Assembly: GCF_900699765.1 (NCBI RefSeq)
Contig: NZ_CAADHO010000002.1
Location: 744,001 to 808,000, forward strand
Length of the DNA: 64,000 nucleotides
DNA from: Desulfoluna butyratoxydans
Lineage (GTDB): Bacteria; Desulfobacterota; Desulfobacteria; Desulfobacterales; Desulfolunaceae
Reading direction: 5' to 3'
The position numbers were made by a program, and so were the translations under genes. The notes beneath the pieces were generated by a model. It was not told where the DNA came from, did not search any database, and was given only the letters and a program-made list of their open reading frames with translations. Positions 17,071-24,854 of the stretch are shown here, one piece after another (position 1 is the stretch's first letter; every line of letters begins with the position of its first letter).

Positions 17071-17204
17071 AACCATTCAGCGTGCCTCCGGCGGGTCGTT
17101 TTTTTGAAAAAAAGCTCTGCGAAAAAGTGGGAATTATTTCGGCGGAGCCTGGAAAGGCTTGCTTAAGACCTGTTTGTCAAACCCGGTTTTATAAATCAGG
17201 CTAA
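17071..17204. repeat. Structured intergenic repeat, copy 4 (inverted orientation)
   Basis: The left terminus 'ACCATTCAGC' leads into GCCTCCGGCGGGTCG. The far end contains 'GACCTGTTTGTCAAACC' but lacks the GCCGCCGGAGGC end, so it is truncated before the dehydrogenase gene. Confidence 0.7.
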
Positions 17205-17226
17205 ACTCTAAATCGAGGAGACCGTC

Positions 17227-18435
17227 ATGGATTTTGGCGTATCGGAACGCATTGAGACCATCGTCTCGATGATCAACGAGTTTGTGGATCGGGAGCTGAT
17301 TCCCATGGAGCCGGAGTACCTCGTGCATGATTTTAACGACATGCTGCCGAGGATTCGGGAGAAGCAGGCCATGGTTCGGCAGATGGGGCTCTGGGCACCT
17401 AATTTTCCCGTGGAGTGCGGGGGCATGGGGCTCTCTCTGGTGGAGCACGGGCTGGTCTCCGAGGCTCTGGGGCGCTCTCCCCTGGGTCATTTTGTGTTCT
17501 GGTGCCAGGCCCCGGATGCGGGGAACGTGGAGATCCTTCACATGTTCGGCACCGATGAGCAGAAAAAACGTTACCTGAATCCCCTGGTGGCGGGCGACAT
17601 CCGCAGCTGCTTTTCCATGACCGAGGTGGATATGCCGGGATCCAACCCGGTGATGCTGGAGACCACGGCGGAGAAAGACGGGGACGACTACGTCATAAAC
17701 GGCCACAAGTGGTACACCACCAGCGCCGACGGAGCTGACTTTGCCATTGTCATGGCCGTCACCAACCCGGACGCTCCCCCGTACCTCCAGGCCAGCATGA
17801 TCATCGTGCCCGGTGACACCCCGGGGTTCAACATCGTGCGCAACATCCCGGTCATGGGCCATGAAGGCAACGGCTACGCAAGTCACGCCGAGATCCTCTA
17901 TCAGTCCTGCCGGGTGCCTCAAACAAACCTTCTGGGACCCGAAGGCCAGGGGTTTGTCATCGCCCAGGAGCGCCTGGGCCCGGGACGTATCCATCACTGC
18001 ATGCGCTGGCTGGGGATCTGCCGGCGGGCCTTTGACCTCATGTGCAAGCGGGCCAACGAGCGGGTCATCGCCCCCAACGGGAAAACCCTGGCCACCCGCC
18101 AGATCATCCAGGGCTGGATCGCCGAATCCGCAGCCGAGATGGAGGCCGCCCGCCTCATGACCCTCCACGCCGCCTGGCAGATCGACAACGTCGGGGCGGC
18201 CAAGGCCCGGGACAGCATCAGCATGATCAAGTTCGTGGTGGCCAACACCATGAACCGCATCGTGGACCGGGCCCTGCAGGTCCACGGTGGCCTGGGCATG
18301 ACCGACGACACCATTTTGGCTTATTTCTATCGCCACGAACGCGCCGCCCGTATCTACGACGGCGCCGACGAAGTCCATAAAACCTCTCTGGCCAAACGGA
18401 TCCTGCGGAGCTATGAAGGACGGGAGGTGAGGTAG
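17227..18435 (+). CDS. ACAD10/11-like acyl-CoA dehydrogenase
   Basis: This 402-residue flavoprotein has the three-part acyl-CoA dehydrogenase fold: 'FSMTEVDMPGSNP' in the middle beta domain and the C-terminal helices with 'QVHGGLGMTDD'. Two segments are typical of the ACAD10/11 branch rather than of ordinary dehydrogenases: 'GPGRIHHCMRWLG' and the C-terminal 'IYDGADEVHKTSLAKRI'. The latter stands where MCAD has IYEGT, so the usual catalytic Glu is Asp378. ACAD10/11 and bacterial LvaC act on 4-phosphoacyl-CoA, eliminating phosphate to give an enoyl-CoA. The matching kinase gene is 1.4 kb downstream. The RBS is 'GAGGAG'. Confidence 0.85.
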   Translation: MDFGVSERIETIVSMINEFVDRELIPMEPEYLVHDFNDMLPRIREKQAMVRQMGLWAPNFPVECGGMGLSLVEHGLVSEALGRSPLGHFVFWCQAPDAGNVEILHMFGTDEQKKRYLNPLVAGDIRSCFSMTEVDMPGSNPVMLETTAEKDGDDYVINGHKWYTTSADGADFAIVMAVTNPDAPPYLQASMIIVPGDTPGFNIVRNIPVMGHEGNGYASHAEILYQSCRVPQTNLLGPEGQGFVIAQERLGPGRIHHCMRWLGICRRAFDLMCKRANERVIAPNGKTLATRQIIQGWIAESAAEMEAARLMTLHAAWQIDNVGAAKARDSISMIKFVVANTMNRIVDRALQVHGGLGMTDDTILAYFYRHERAARIYDGADEVHKTSLAKRILRSYEGREVR

Positions 18436-18443
18436 AAAAACGA

Positions 18444-18631
18444 GCCTCCGGCGGCAAGGTGTGCCACCTTGAACGTTGGTTACGAATGCGCTTTGCCCCT
18501 TGTTCCTCGGGTCAAATCACATCCGTATTTGTGTCGGCGTAAACGTAAAATATGATTTTAAAATCTGTTTGTTGAACTGTTCAAAAGGTTAGCCCCCGGC
18601 AGGGCCGCCGGAGGCATAAGCTGAATGGTTA
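18444..18631. repeat. Structured intergenic repeat, copy 5 (mismatched arms)
   Basis: Left end GCCTCCGGCGGC, small hairpin AAGGTGTGCCACCTT, right end GCCGCCGGAGGC, and outer terminus 'GCTGAATGGTTAC'. The arms of the large hairpin come from two different types (GAATGCGCTTTG against AAATCACATCC), so it looks recombinant. Confidence 0.75.
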
Positions 18632-18661
18632 CCATTCGTTTTTAGTTTGGGTAATATCAGT

Positions 18662-19372
18662 ATGAGACAAGGGCAAGGGGCTGACGTGACGACGAAAGAT
18701 TATCGTGTATTTCAAGAGAAGTTCGAGGTCTCCAGGGAGGAGATGATCCGGGAGCTGTTCCGGGAAAACGCAGGGTCCATCCGTGTGAAAAAAGAGGCCA
18801 CGGCGGTGAAGAACCTCCAGCGGATCATCCAGGCGGTGTTCGCCATTTCCATGGAGAAGGGGTTCCAGGCCATGAGCATGCGGGACCTGTGCACCGAAAG
18901 CGGTCTCTCCATGGGCGGGCTGTATGGGTATATCCAGAGCAAAGAAGAGCTCCTTGCCCTGATCCAGGGGCAGGGACGGCGGATTCTGGAGCGGTTTTTA
19001 CGGGAGAGCGTCACAGACCTCACCGACCCCTTTGACAAACTCGCTGCCCTGATCCGGGCGCACATCTACCTGAGCGAGGTGGCCCGGCCGTGGTTTTTTT
19101 TCAGCTTCATGGAGTCCCGCCACCTGGGCAAAGAGGATGTCAGCCGGGCCCTTGCCATGGAAGCGGCAACGGAAAAAGCCCTCACCGATCAGATTGAAGA
19201 GGGCATCGCGGAAAAGGCGTTTGCCCCCTGCGATGCCGCCCTGATCGCAGGGCTCATAAAAGCCATGCAGCAGGACTGGTACCTGAAACGCTGGAAGTTC
19301 AAAAAACGGGGCACCTCCGTGGAATCCTACGCTGACGCCGTCATCGAGATGGCCTTCTCTCGGTTAGCATAA
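18662..19372 (+). CDS. TetR-family transcriptional regulator
   Basis: The protein is about 236 residues from ATG 18662. GTG 18686 has a better RBS (AAGGGG) and may be the true start; a TTG at 18647 is less likely. The helix-turn-helix lies at 'MSMRDLCTESGLSMGGLYGYIQSKEELLA', the TetR pattern in which the GLYGYI-like helix contacts DNA. The rest is an all-helical ligand domain with a Trp/Phe-rich pocket region ('ARPWFFFSFMESR'). In acyl-CoA clusters such regulators usually bind an acyl-CoA and release DNA. Its likely target is the palindrome at 16176-16202, by proximity. Confidence 0.87.
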   Translation: MRQGQGADVTTKDYRVFQEKFEVSREEMIRELFRENAGSIRVKKEATAVKNLQRIIQAVFAISMEKGFQAMSMRDLCTESGLSMGGLYGYIQSKEELLALIQGQGRRILERFLRESVTDLTDPFDKLAALIRAHIYLSEVARPWFFFSFMESRHLGKEDVSRALAMEAATEKALTDQIEEGIAEKAFAPCDAALIAGLIKAMQQDWYLKRWKFKKRGTSVESYADAVIEMAFSRLA

Positions 19373-19421
19373 GCTCAAGGAAAAGCTGCCTTCTATGGTT
19401 AAAGTGACCGGCAAAAAGCGT

Positions 19422-19788
19422 GCCTCCGGCGGCGAGGGTGGCGAAGCCACGATAACGAAAACACCTCGAAAGCATATAGCCCTTGCGCTTTGTCCCTCGT
19501 TCCTCGGGCCAAAGCGCAAGGGCCTTCGGCTCGGGCTTCGCTCGACATAAACGCCGATGGTTTATGCGGGCTGTCTCACAATCTTCGACGTAACAGGGAA
19601 CGTTGTTGTTACTTGTCCATTGTGGATCTAACCGCACTGCCTCCGTTTTGGGAAAAAAGAACCGTAAAACGTTCCCCATGGAACATGACAACCTGTCGAG
19701 GTTGTCTCGGCGGAGCCTTAAAAGATAGTCGTAAAACCTGTTTGTTAAACTTTTTAAAAGTTTAGCCCCCGGCAGGGCCGCCGGAGGC
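19422..19788. repeat. Structured intergenic repeat, long compound copy 6
   Basis: 367 bases from GCCTCCGGCGGCGAGGG to GCCGCCGGAGGC. It contains the hairpin CCCTTGCGCTTTG / CAAAGCGCAAGGG, a second stem CTCGGGCTTCGCTCG, and a middle section ('TTGTCCATTGTGGATCTAAC') shared with the copies at 49.1 and 50.4 kb. Confidence 0.8.
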
Positions 19789-19834
19789 TGTTTTTTCTGT
19801 CTGCCTAATTCAGAGATATGGAAGAGGAGAGCGC

Positions 19835-20911
19835 ATGAAGGACACAGCACAGGCGATTCGTGACGGAGAAGGGCTGGATGAGGGCAAGCTGTATGATTGC
19901 CTGGTGGCCAACATCCCGGGGCTTTCCGGCCCCCTGACACTGACCCAGTTTCCCAGCGGGTTTTCCAACCTTACCTATCTGGTACGCGTGGGAGAGACCG
20001 AGATGGTCCTGCGCAGGCCTCCCTTCGGGGCCAGGATCAAGAGCGCCCACGACATGGGCCGCGAGTACCGTATCTTAAGCGCCTTAAGACCCCATTTTCC
20101 ATACTGCCCCGAGCCGTTGTACTACACCGAGGACCCGGAGGTGATGGGGTGCCCCTTTTACGTCATGGAACGCATGGAGGGGATCATCCTGAGAAAGGAC
20201 CTGCCCGCAGGCCTTGCCTACACTCCGGCCCAGGCGAAAGGCCTCTGCGAAAGGGTTCTGGACGTTCAGGTGGCCCTCCACGGTATCGACGTGGAAGAGG
20301 CGGGGCTTGATTTTCTGGGCAAGCCCGAAGGGTATGTAAGGCGTCAGGTGGAGGGGTGGAGCAGGCGCTACCGCAACGCCCGGACCGACGACGCCCCGGA
20401 CTTCGAAGCCGTCATGGAGTGGCTTGCGGACCACATGCCCGAAGACACGCCGCAGCCCACCATCGTCCATAACGACTACAAACTGGACAACATCGTGTTG
20501 TCTGAGGTCGATCCCATGGCGATCATCGGGGTTCTGGACTGGGAGATGGCCACCTATGGCGACCCCCTCATGGACCTGGGCAACTCCCTGGCCTACTGGG
20601 TGGAGAAAGACGATCCCGAAGAGATGCAGATGATCCGCCTTATGCCTACGAACATGGACGGGGCGCTCTCCCGGTCCGAGATGGTGGCTCGCTACGGCAG
20701 GCTCACGGGCCGTGATGTTTCGAGGTTTGATTACTACCATTGCTTCGGCCTGTTTCGCCTGGCCGTTATTGCCCAGCAGATTTACCAGCGGTACCACAAG
20801 GGCCTCACCAGGGACAAGCGGTTTGCCATGCTGATTTTTGCGGTGCAGATCCTTGAGAGGGCCGCTCTATCATATGTACTGAACCGGAAATCAATGGATC
20901 ATGGGAGGTAG
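19835..20911 (+). CDS. ACAD10/11-like (LvaA-type) hydroxyacyl-CoA kinase, APH fold
   Basis: The 358-residue phosphotransferase has an aminoglycoside-kinase fold. 'QFPSGFSNLTYLV' forms the nucleotide loop, 'MVLRRPPFG' carries the ATP-binding Lys/Arg region, 'VHNDYKLDNIVL' is the catalytic loop (Asp is the base) and 'VLDWEMATYGDPLMDLG' the metal-binding Asp motif. 'SAHDMGREYRIL' and 'PFYVMERMEGIILR' are typical of the kinase domain fused to mammalian ACAD10/11 and of bacterial LvaA, which phosphorylate the 4-hydroxyl of 4-hydroxyacyl-CoA. The gene ends two bases before the SDR start. It is unlikely to be an antibiotic kinase. Confidence 0.85.
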   Translation: MKDTAQAIRDGEGLDEGKLYDCLVANIPGLSGPLTLTQFPSGFSNLTYLVRVGETEMVLRRPPFGARIKSAHDMGREYRILSALRPHFPYCPEPLYYTEDPEVMGCPFYVMERMEGIILRKDLPAGLAYTPAQAKGLCERVLDVQVALHGIDVEEAGLDFLGKPEGYVRRQVEGWSRRYRNARTDDAPDFEAVMEWLADHMPEDTPQPTIVHNDYKLDNIVLSEVDPMAIIGVLDWEMATYGDPLMDLGNSLAYWVEKDDPEEMQMIRLMPTNMDGALSRSEMVARYGRLTGRDVSRFDYYHCFGLFRLAVIAQQIYQRYHKGLTRDKRFAMLIFAVQILERAALSYVLNRKSMDHGR

Positions 20912-20913
20912 GT

Positions 20914-21675
20914 ATGGCTGTATCGGTTTCACTTGAAGGGAAAACAGCGCTGGTCACCGGCGCAAGCCGGGGCATCGGAGAGGCCATATCCATGGCCCTT
21001 GCAGAGGCCGGGGCGACGGTGGTGCTTTCGAGCCGCAAGATCGAGGGGCTTGAAGCGGTAAAGGCAAAAATCGAAGCGGCAGGGGGTACGGCCCATGCCG
21101 TGGCCTGCCACACCGGGGATCTTGAGCAGATTGCCCATTTGACGGCAGAGGTCAAGCGCCTCTGCGGAGGGCTGGATATCCTGGTGAACAACGCCGCGGC
21201 CAATCCCCACTTCGGGCCCATGGTGGACGCCGAAGAGTGGGCCTGGGACAAGATCTTCGACGTAAACCTCAAGGGCCCGTTTTTTCTCATCCGAAACGCC
21301 GCCCCCCTGATGAAGGAGAGGGGCGGCGGGGCCATCGTCAACGTGGCGTCGGTGAACGGGGTCCGGCCTGCTTTTTTTCAAGGGGTCTACTCCGTGAGCA
21401 AGGCGGGGATGATCGCCATGACCCAGGCCCTGGCCAAGGAGATGGCCCCGGACAACATCCGGGTCAACGCCCTGCTTCCGGGCCTGACCGACACCAAGTT
21501 CGCCTCTGCCATCACCCGGAATGAGGACATCATGAAGGAGGTGAACCGCCAGATCCCTGCAGGCCGCGTGGCCGAGCCCTCGGAGATGGCCGGTGCGGTC
21601 CTCTACCTCGTCTCGGACGCGGCCTCCTATGTGACGGGCAGTTCCCTGGTGGTGGACGGGGGCATGCTGGCCTGA
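20914..21675 (+). CDS. SDR-family oxidoreductase (3-/4-ketoacyl-CoA reductase candidate)
   Basis: This 253-residue classical short-chain dehydrogenase has 'TGASRGIG' (dinucleotide binding), 'LVNNAA', the active-site Ser in 'VNVASVNG' and 'YSVSKAG' (Tyr/Lys). The C-terminus 'YVTGSSLVVDGGMLA' is FabG/DHRS4-like. 'SSRK' after the second strand suggests NADP(H). It starts two bases after the kinase stop, so the two are co-translated. In the levulinate pathway an SDR-like reductase (LvaD) makes the 4-hydroxyacyl-CoA the kinase uses. That role fits here but is inferred from context. Confidence 0.85.
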   Translation: MAVSVSLEGKTALVTGASRGIGEAISMALAEAGATVVLSSRKIEGLEAVKAKIEAAGGTAHAVACHTGDLEQIAHLTAEVKRLCGGLDILVNNAAANPHFGPMVDAEEWAWDKIFDVNLKGPFFLIRNAAPLMKERGGGAIVNVASVNGVRPAFFQGVYSVSKAGMIAMTQALAKEMAPDNIRVNALLPGLTDTKFASAITRNEDIMKEVNRQIPAGRVAEPSEMAGAVLYLVSDAASYVTGSSLVVDGGMLA

Positions 21676-21690
21676 TTATTTTCTTTTTTC

Positions 21691-21930
21691 GGTAACTATT
21701 CAGCTCAAAAAAACAGCCTCCGGCGGCAAGGTGTGCCACCTTGAAAGCAGGTTGCGGATGTGTTTTGCCCCTCGTTCTTCGGGTCAAATCACATCCGCCT
21801 TTAAAGTAAAAATTCACTCAAAAAGATTTTTTAAAACCTGTTTGTTAAACCCGCCTTTAGAAAATCAGGCAAAAGTTTAGCCCCCGGCAGGGCCGCCGGA
21901 GGCTTTTTTGATCTGAATAGTTCCCTTTTT
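21691..21930. repeat. Structured intergenic repeat, complete copy 7
   Basis: The best complete copy. Outer termini are 'GTAACTATTCAGC' and 'CTGAATAGTT', inner ends GCCTCCGGCGGC and GCCGCCGGAGGC. Inside are a small hairpin AAGGTG-TGC-CACCTT and a long hairpin GCGGATGTG...CACATCCGC around the CTCGTTCTTCGGG core. Confidence 0.85.
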
Positions 21931-21940
21931 TCTAACGGTA

Positions 21941-21984
21941 AAGGCGTGTCTTTCGGAGAGAGCTCCGGGGGCATGCCTTTTTTT
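21941..21984 (+). terminator. Rho-independent terminator after the ACAD10/11-like cluster
   Basis: A 10-bp outer stem AAGGCGTGTC / GGCATGCCTT (two G-U pairs) encloses an inner hairpin CGGAG-AGAG-CTCCG, followed by seven T. It is well placed to end the SDR transcript. Confidence 0.75.
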
Positions 21985-22373
21985 GTTTTGGCGACACGGC
22001 ATGGCGGGAAAGGGCTGCCGAGGGGATAGCCCCTCAAGGATAATGGCTTTTCGCGTGGTTTTAAAAAATGTTCCCCCTTTGTGGCAAATGAAAAACTATG
22101 GTAAAGATGTGAATGATATTCCTACACTAAATGACGGTGCATATCGAATTTTACAATGTGCGCCAGGGTGATCGCAGATTATGAATCGTGGCCTTTCGGA
22201 AAAGGGCGGTGGTTGAGGGCTTCAATGGATGATTCGCACCTTGACCCCGTCGCTGTTTTCCGCCGGTAAGGCCGTTTATTATGTTATGCGTGCCGGATCG
22301 TTTGCTCGGGGGGGCTTTTTTTTAATTGATTTAGGAGAAATCGTCCCACGCATGTATCGGAGATTTGTACATT

Positions 22374-23150
22374 ATGCTCAAGGCAGGTATTTTTCTTGAT
22401 GTAGACAACCTCAGCTTCAATGGTGGGTGGGGCATGCGTTACAGCGTCATTCGCGACCTGGTTTCCGCCCAGGATACCACCATTGTACGGGCCAACGCCT
22501 ATCTGGCCGCGGATTTCGACCGGGAGGAGTTTGACCACGAATACCGCATGCGCAGCGAAGAGTACCGAAACGCCATGCGCCGGGCCGGTTTTCACCTGAT
22601 CTTAAAACCCGTGAAACGCTACTTCAATGACGACGGGGACACCGTGGTCAAGGCCAACGCCGACCTCGACCTGGCCGTGGACGCCCTGCTCCAGTCCGAG
22701 AACCTCGATTACGTGCTCATCGGCACCGGAGACGGCGATTTTCTGCGCCTGGTCAGGGCCCTCCAGAACCGGGGGAAGCGCGTGGACCTGCTCTCCTTTG
22801 ACAACACGAGCTCCGAGCTGCGTCGCGAAGTGGACAACAGCTTTTCGGGCTTCCTCGTACCCGGGCTCATGCCCAGCCGGTTCGACAACAAGCGCCGGGA
22901 GCGCGGCATCATCTACTCCGTGAAAGAGGGCCGCGAGTACGGGTTTGTCAACATGCGCACCGGCCTGGGGGTCGGCGAGGTGCAGAGTAATGTCTTCTGT
23001 CACGTCAACGACTTCGAGCCCAAGATCGTCAGCGATCAGCTGATGCGCTACAAACGCGAAGGCGTCATCCTGGAGTTTGACGCCATCGAGCAGGGCCCGG
23101 ACAAGTACAAGGCGGAAAACATTCAGGTGTTTGACTGGAAAAACAGATAA
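22374..23150 (+). CDS. NYN-domain nuclease-like protein with C-terminal cold-shock-like domain
   Basis: The start ATG 22374 gives 258 residues. The N-terminal two-thirds is a NYN/LabA (DUF88) PIN-like domain: 'GIFLDVDNLSFN', 'KANADLDLAVDALL' and 'YVLIGTGDGDFLRLV' supply the acidic metal-binding residues. The C-terminus holds a cold-shock/OB-like module, 'GIIYSVKEGREYGFVNM' and 'NVFCHVNDFE', which resembles the RNA-binding face of CSD proteins. The fusion suggests a metal-dependent RNase with its own RNA-binding domain. It stands alone between two terminators. Target RNAs are unknown. Confidence 0.82.
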   Translation: MLKAGIFLDVDNLSFNGGWGMRYSVIRDLVSAQDTTIVRANAYLAADFDREEFDHEYRMRSEEYRNAMRRAGFHLILKPVKRYFNDDGDTVVKANADLDLAVDALLQSENLDYVLIGTGDGDFLRLVRALQNRGKRVDLLSFDNTSSELRREVDNSFSGFLVPGLMPSRFDNKRRERGIIYSVKEGREYGFVNMRTGLGVGEVQSNVFCHVNDFEPKIVSDQLMRYKREGVILEFDAIEQGPDKYKAENIQVFDWKNR

Positions 23151-23270
23151 AGCACATGCTCCGGGGCGTTGCCCCTTCACATGTGCAGACGGGCGGCGCC
23201 CGTGAGCGGGGATGTGGGGGCTGCTTGTCGCTGCGCGATAAATGATCACAGAACATGGCAAGGAAAAAGA

Positions 23271-23312
23271 AAAGGGCTCGTGAATCTTTTAAGATCACGA
23301 GCCCTTTTTTTG
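23271..23312 (+). terminator. Rho-independent terminator after the NYN gene
   Basis: The stem GGGCTCGTGA / TCACGAGCCC, with an inner ATCTT/AAGAT extension, is preceded by an A-run and followed by seven T. Confidence 0.92.
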
Positions 23313-23477
23313 TAACGATTCAGTTGCCTCCGGCGGGTCGCTTTTTTGAAAAAAAGCTCCGCAAAAAACTTTCCGAAAGGTTAGAACAGTCGGAATCGCT
23401 GGAATTCATGGCAACGCTGTCAAGACCTGTTTGTTAAACTTTTTAAACGTTTGGCCCCCGGCAGGGCCGCCGGAGGC
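23312..23477. repeat. Structured intergenic repeat, copy 8
   Basis: The left terminus 'GTAACGATTCAG' overlaps the end of the terminator; GCCTCCGGCGGGTCGC follows. The right inner end GCCGCCGGAGGC abuts the response-regulator gene and the right outer terminus is missing. Confidence 0.8.
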
Positions 23478-23489
23478 CGTTTATCTGCC

Positions 23490-24854
23490 CTATGGCATCA
23501 CCCCGTAGGCTTTGAGCTTTTTGTGCAGGGTTTTTCTTGTGATGCCGAGCTGCCTTGCGGTTTCGCTTTTGTTGTTGCCGGTGGCGTCCAGGGTGAAGAG
23601 GATGGCCTCTTTTTCCACCTCTTCCAGGGGCCGGACTTCGCCGGAAAATCCGGCGGTGGCGTGGGCGGGTTCCAGCTGCTCTTCTTCCATGAGGCGCAGG
23701 GACTCGATGCCCACGTAGGGGCTCTGGCAGAGGACGACCCCGCGCTCCACGGTGTTGATGAGTTCGCGCACGTTGCCGGGCCAGCGGTAGCGCACCAGCA
23801 TGTCCATGGCTTCCGGGGTAAACCCGGAGATCTCTTTGCGGTTTTTCTCGGCCAGGCTTTTAAGGTAGTGCTGGGCGATGGGGGGGATGTCGTCGCGCCG
23901 CTCCCTTAGGGCGGGCAGGTAGAGGTCCACCACGTTGAGCCGGTAGTAGAGGTCTTCCCTGAATTTTCCCTCCCGCACAAGATCCGCCAGGTTTTTGTTG
24001 GTGGCGGTGATGACGCGGACATCGATGGGGATGACCTCTTCGCCCCCCACCCGGGTGATCTCCCGTTCCTGCAGGACCCTCAAGAGCTTCACCTGCATGG
24101 ACAGGGGCATCTCCGAGACCTCGTCCAAAAAGATGCTGCCACCGTGGGCCTGGACGAATTTTCCCTCCTTGCGGCGCTGGGCACCGGTGAAGGCCCCCTT
24201 TTCGTGGCCAAAGAGTTCAGACTCCAGGAGGGTCTCGGTGATGGCCGCGCAGTTGATTTTCACAAAGGGGCCTTCCCGCCGGGTGCTGTTGTAGTGGGTG
24301 GCCCCGGCGATGAGCTCCTTGCCGGTGCCCGACTCCCCGGTGATGAGGACCGTGGCCTCGGAGGTAGCCACCTGGGCCACGGTGTCCAGGAGCTGGGTCA
24401 TCACGTTGCTTCGGGCGATGATGTTCTGCCGGTCGAACTGCTCCTTTAACGAAAGGCGCAGGCGCTGGTTCTCTTCCTGAAGGCGCTGGCGTTCCGTGGC
24501 CCGTTCGATGGTGAGGCGGAGCTTGTCGAAGTCGATGGGCTTGGTGAGGTAGTCGTAGGCCCCGTTTTTTAAGGCCCCCACCGCCGTCTCAATGGAGGAG
24601 TAGGCGGTCATGATGATGATGGGAATGGCCGGGTTGATCTGATTGATCTTCTCCATGGCTTCCAGGCCCGAGACCTTGAGCATGCGGATGTCCATGAGAA
24701 TAAGGTCGAAGTAACGCTCCTTGACCATCTCGATGGCGGGCTCGCCGTCGTTGGCTTCAAAGATGGTGTAGCCCCACCCGGTGAGAAGGGTGGCCAGCAT
24801 GGTTCGATGGGAGGTGTCGTCGTCAACAACCAGAATCGAGAAGTTTTTTGTCAT
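23490..24854 (-). CDS. NtrC/ZraR-family sigma-54-dependent response regulator
   Basis: ATG 24854 gives 454 residues; the frame runs further upstream but has no family sequence. The receiver domain has 'LVVDDD' and the phospho-acceptor Asp in 'LILMDIRM'. The AAA+ domain has Walker A 'GESGTGKE', the sigma-54 contact loop 'GAFTGA' and the arginine-finger region. The C-terminal Fis-type helix-turn-helix is 'ETARQLGITRKTLHKKLKAYG'. It activates sigma-54 promoters from distant enhancer sites. The gene overlaps the end of the kinase gene by 32 bases. Two sigma-54 promoters with matching enhancers (27.05 and 29.20 kb) are the likely targets. Confidence 0.93.
   Translation of the reverse strand: MTKNFSILVVDDDTSHRTMLATLLTGWGYTIFEANDGEPAIEMVKERYFDLILMDIRMLKVSGLEAMEKINQINPAIPIIIMTAYSSIETAVGALKNGAYDYLTKPIDFDKLRLTIERATERQRLQEENQRLRLSLKEQFDRQNIIARSNVMTQLLDTVAQVATSEATVLITGESGTGKELIAGATHYNSTRREGPFVKINCAAITETLLESELFGHEKGAFTGAQRRKEGKFVQAHGGSIFLDEVSEMPLSMQVKLLRVLQEREITRVGGEEVIPIDVRVITATNKNLADLVREGKFREDLYYRLNVVDLYLPALRERRDDIPPIAQHYLKSLAEKNRKEISGFTPEAMDMLVRYRWPGNVRELINTVERGVVLCQSPYVGIESLRLMEEEQLEPAHATAGFSGEVRPLEEVEKEAILFTLDATGNNKSETARQLGITRKTLHKKLKAYGVMP

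Noticed and set aside
19835..20911. Aminoglycoside-resistance kinase
   Set aside because: The fold is shared, but 'SAHDMGREYRIL' and 'PFYVMERMEG' and the ACAD/SDR neighbours point to the ACAD10/11 branch.
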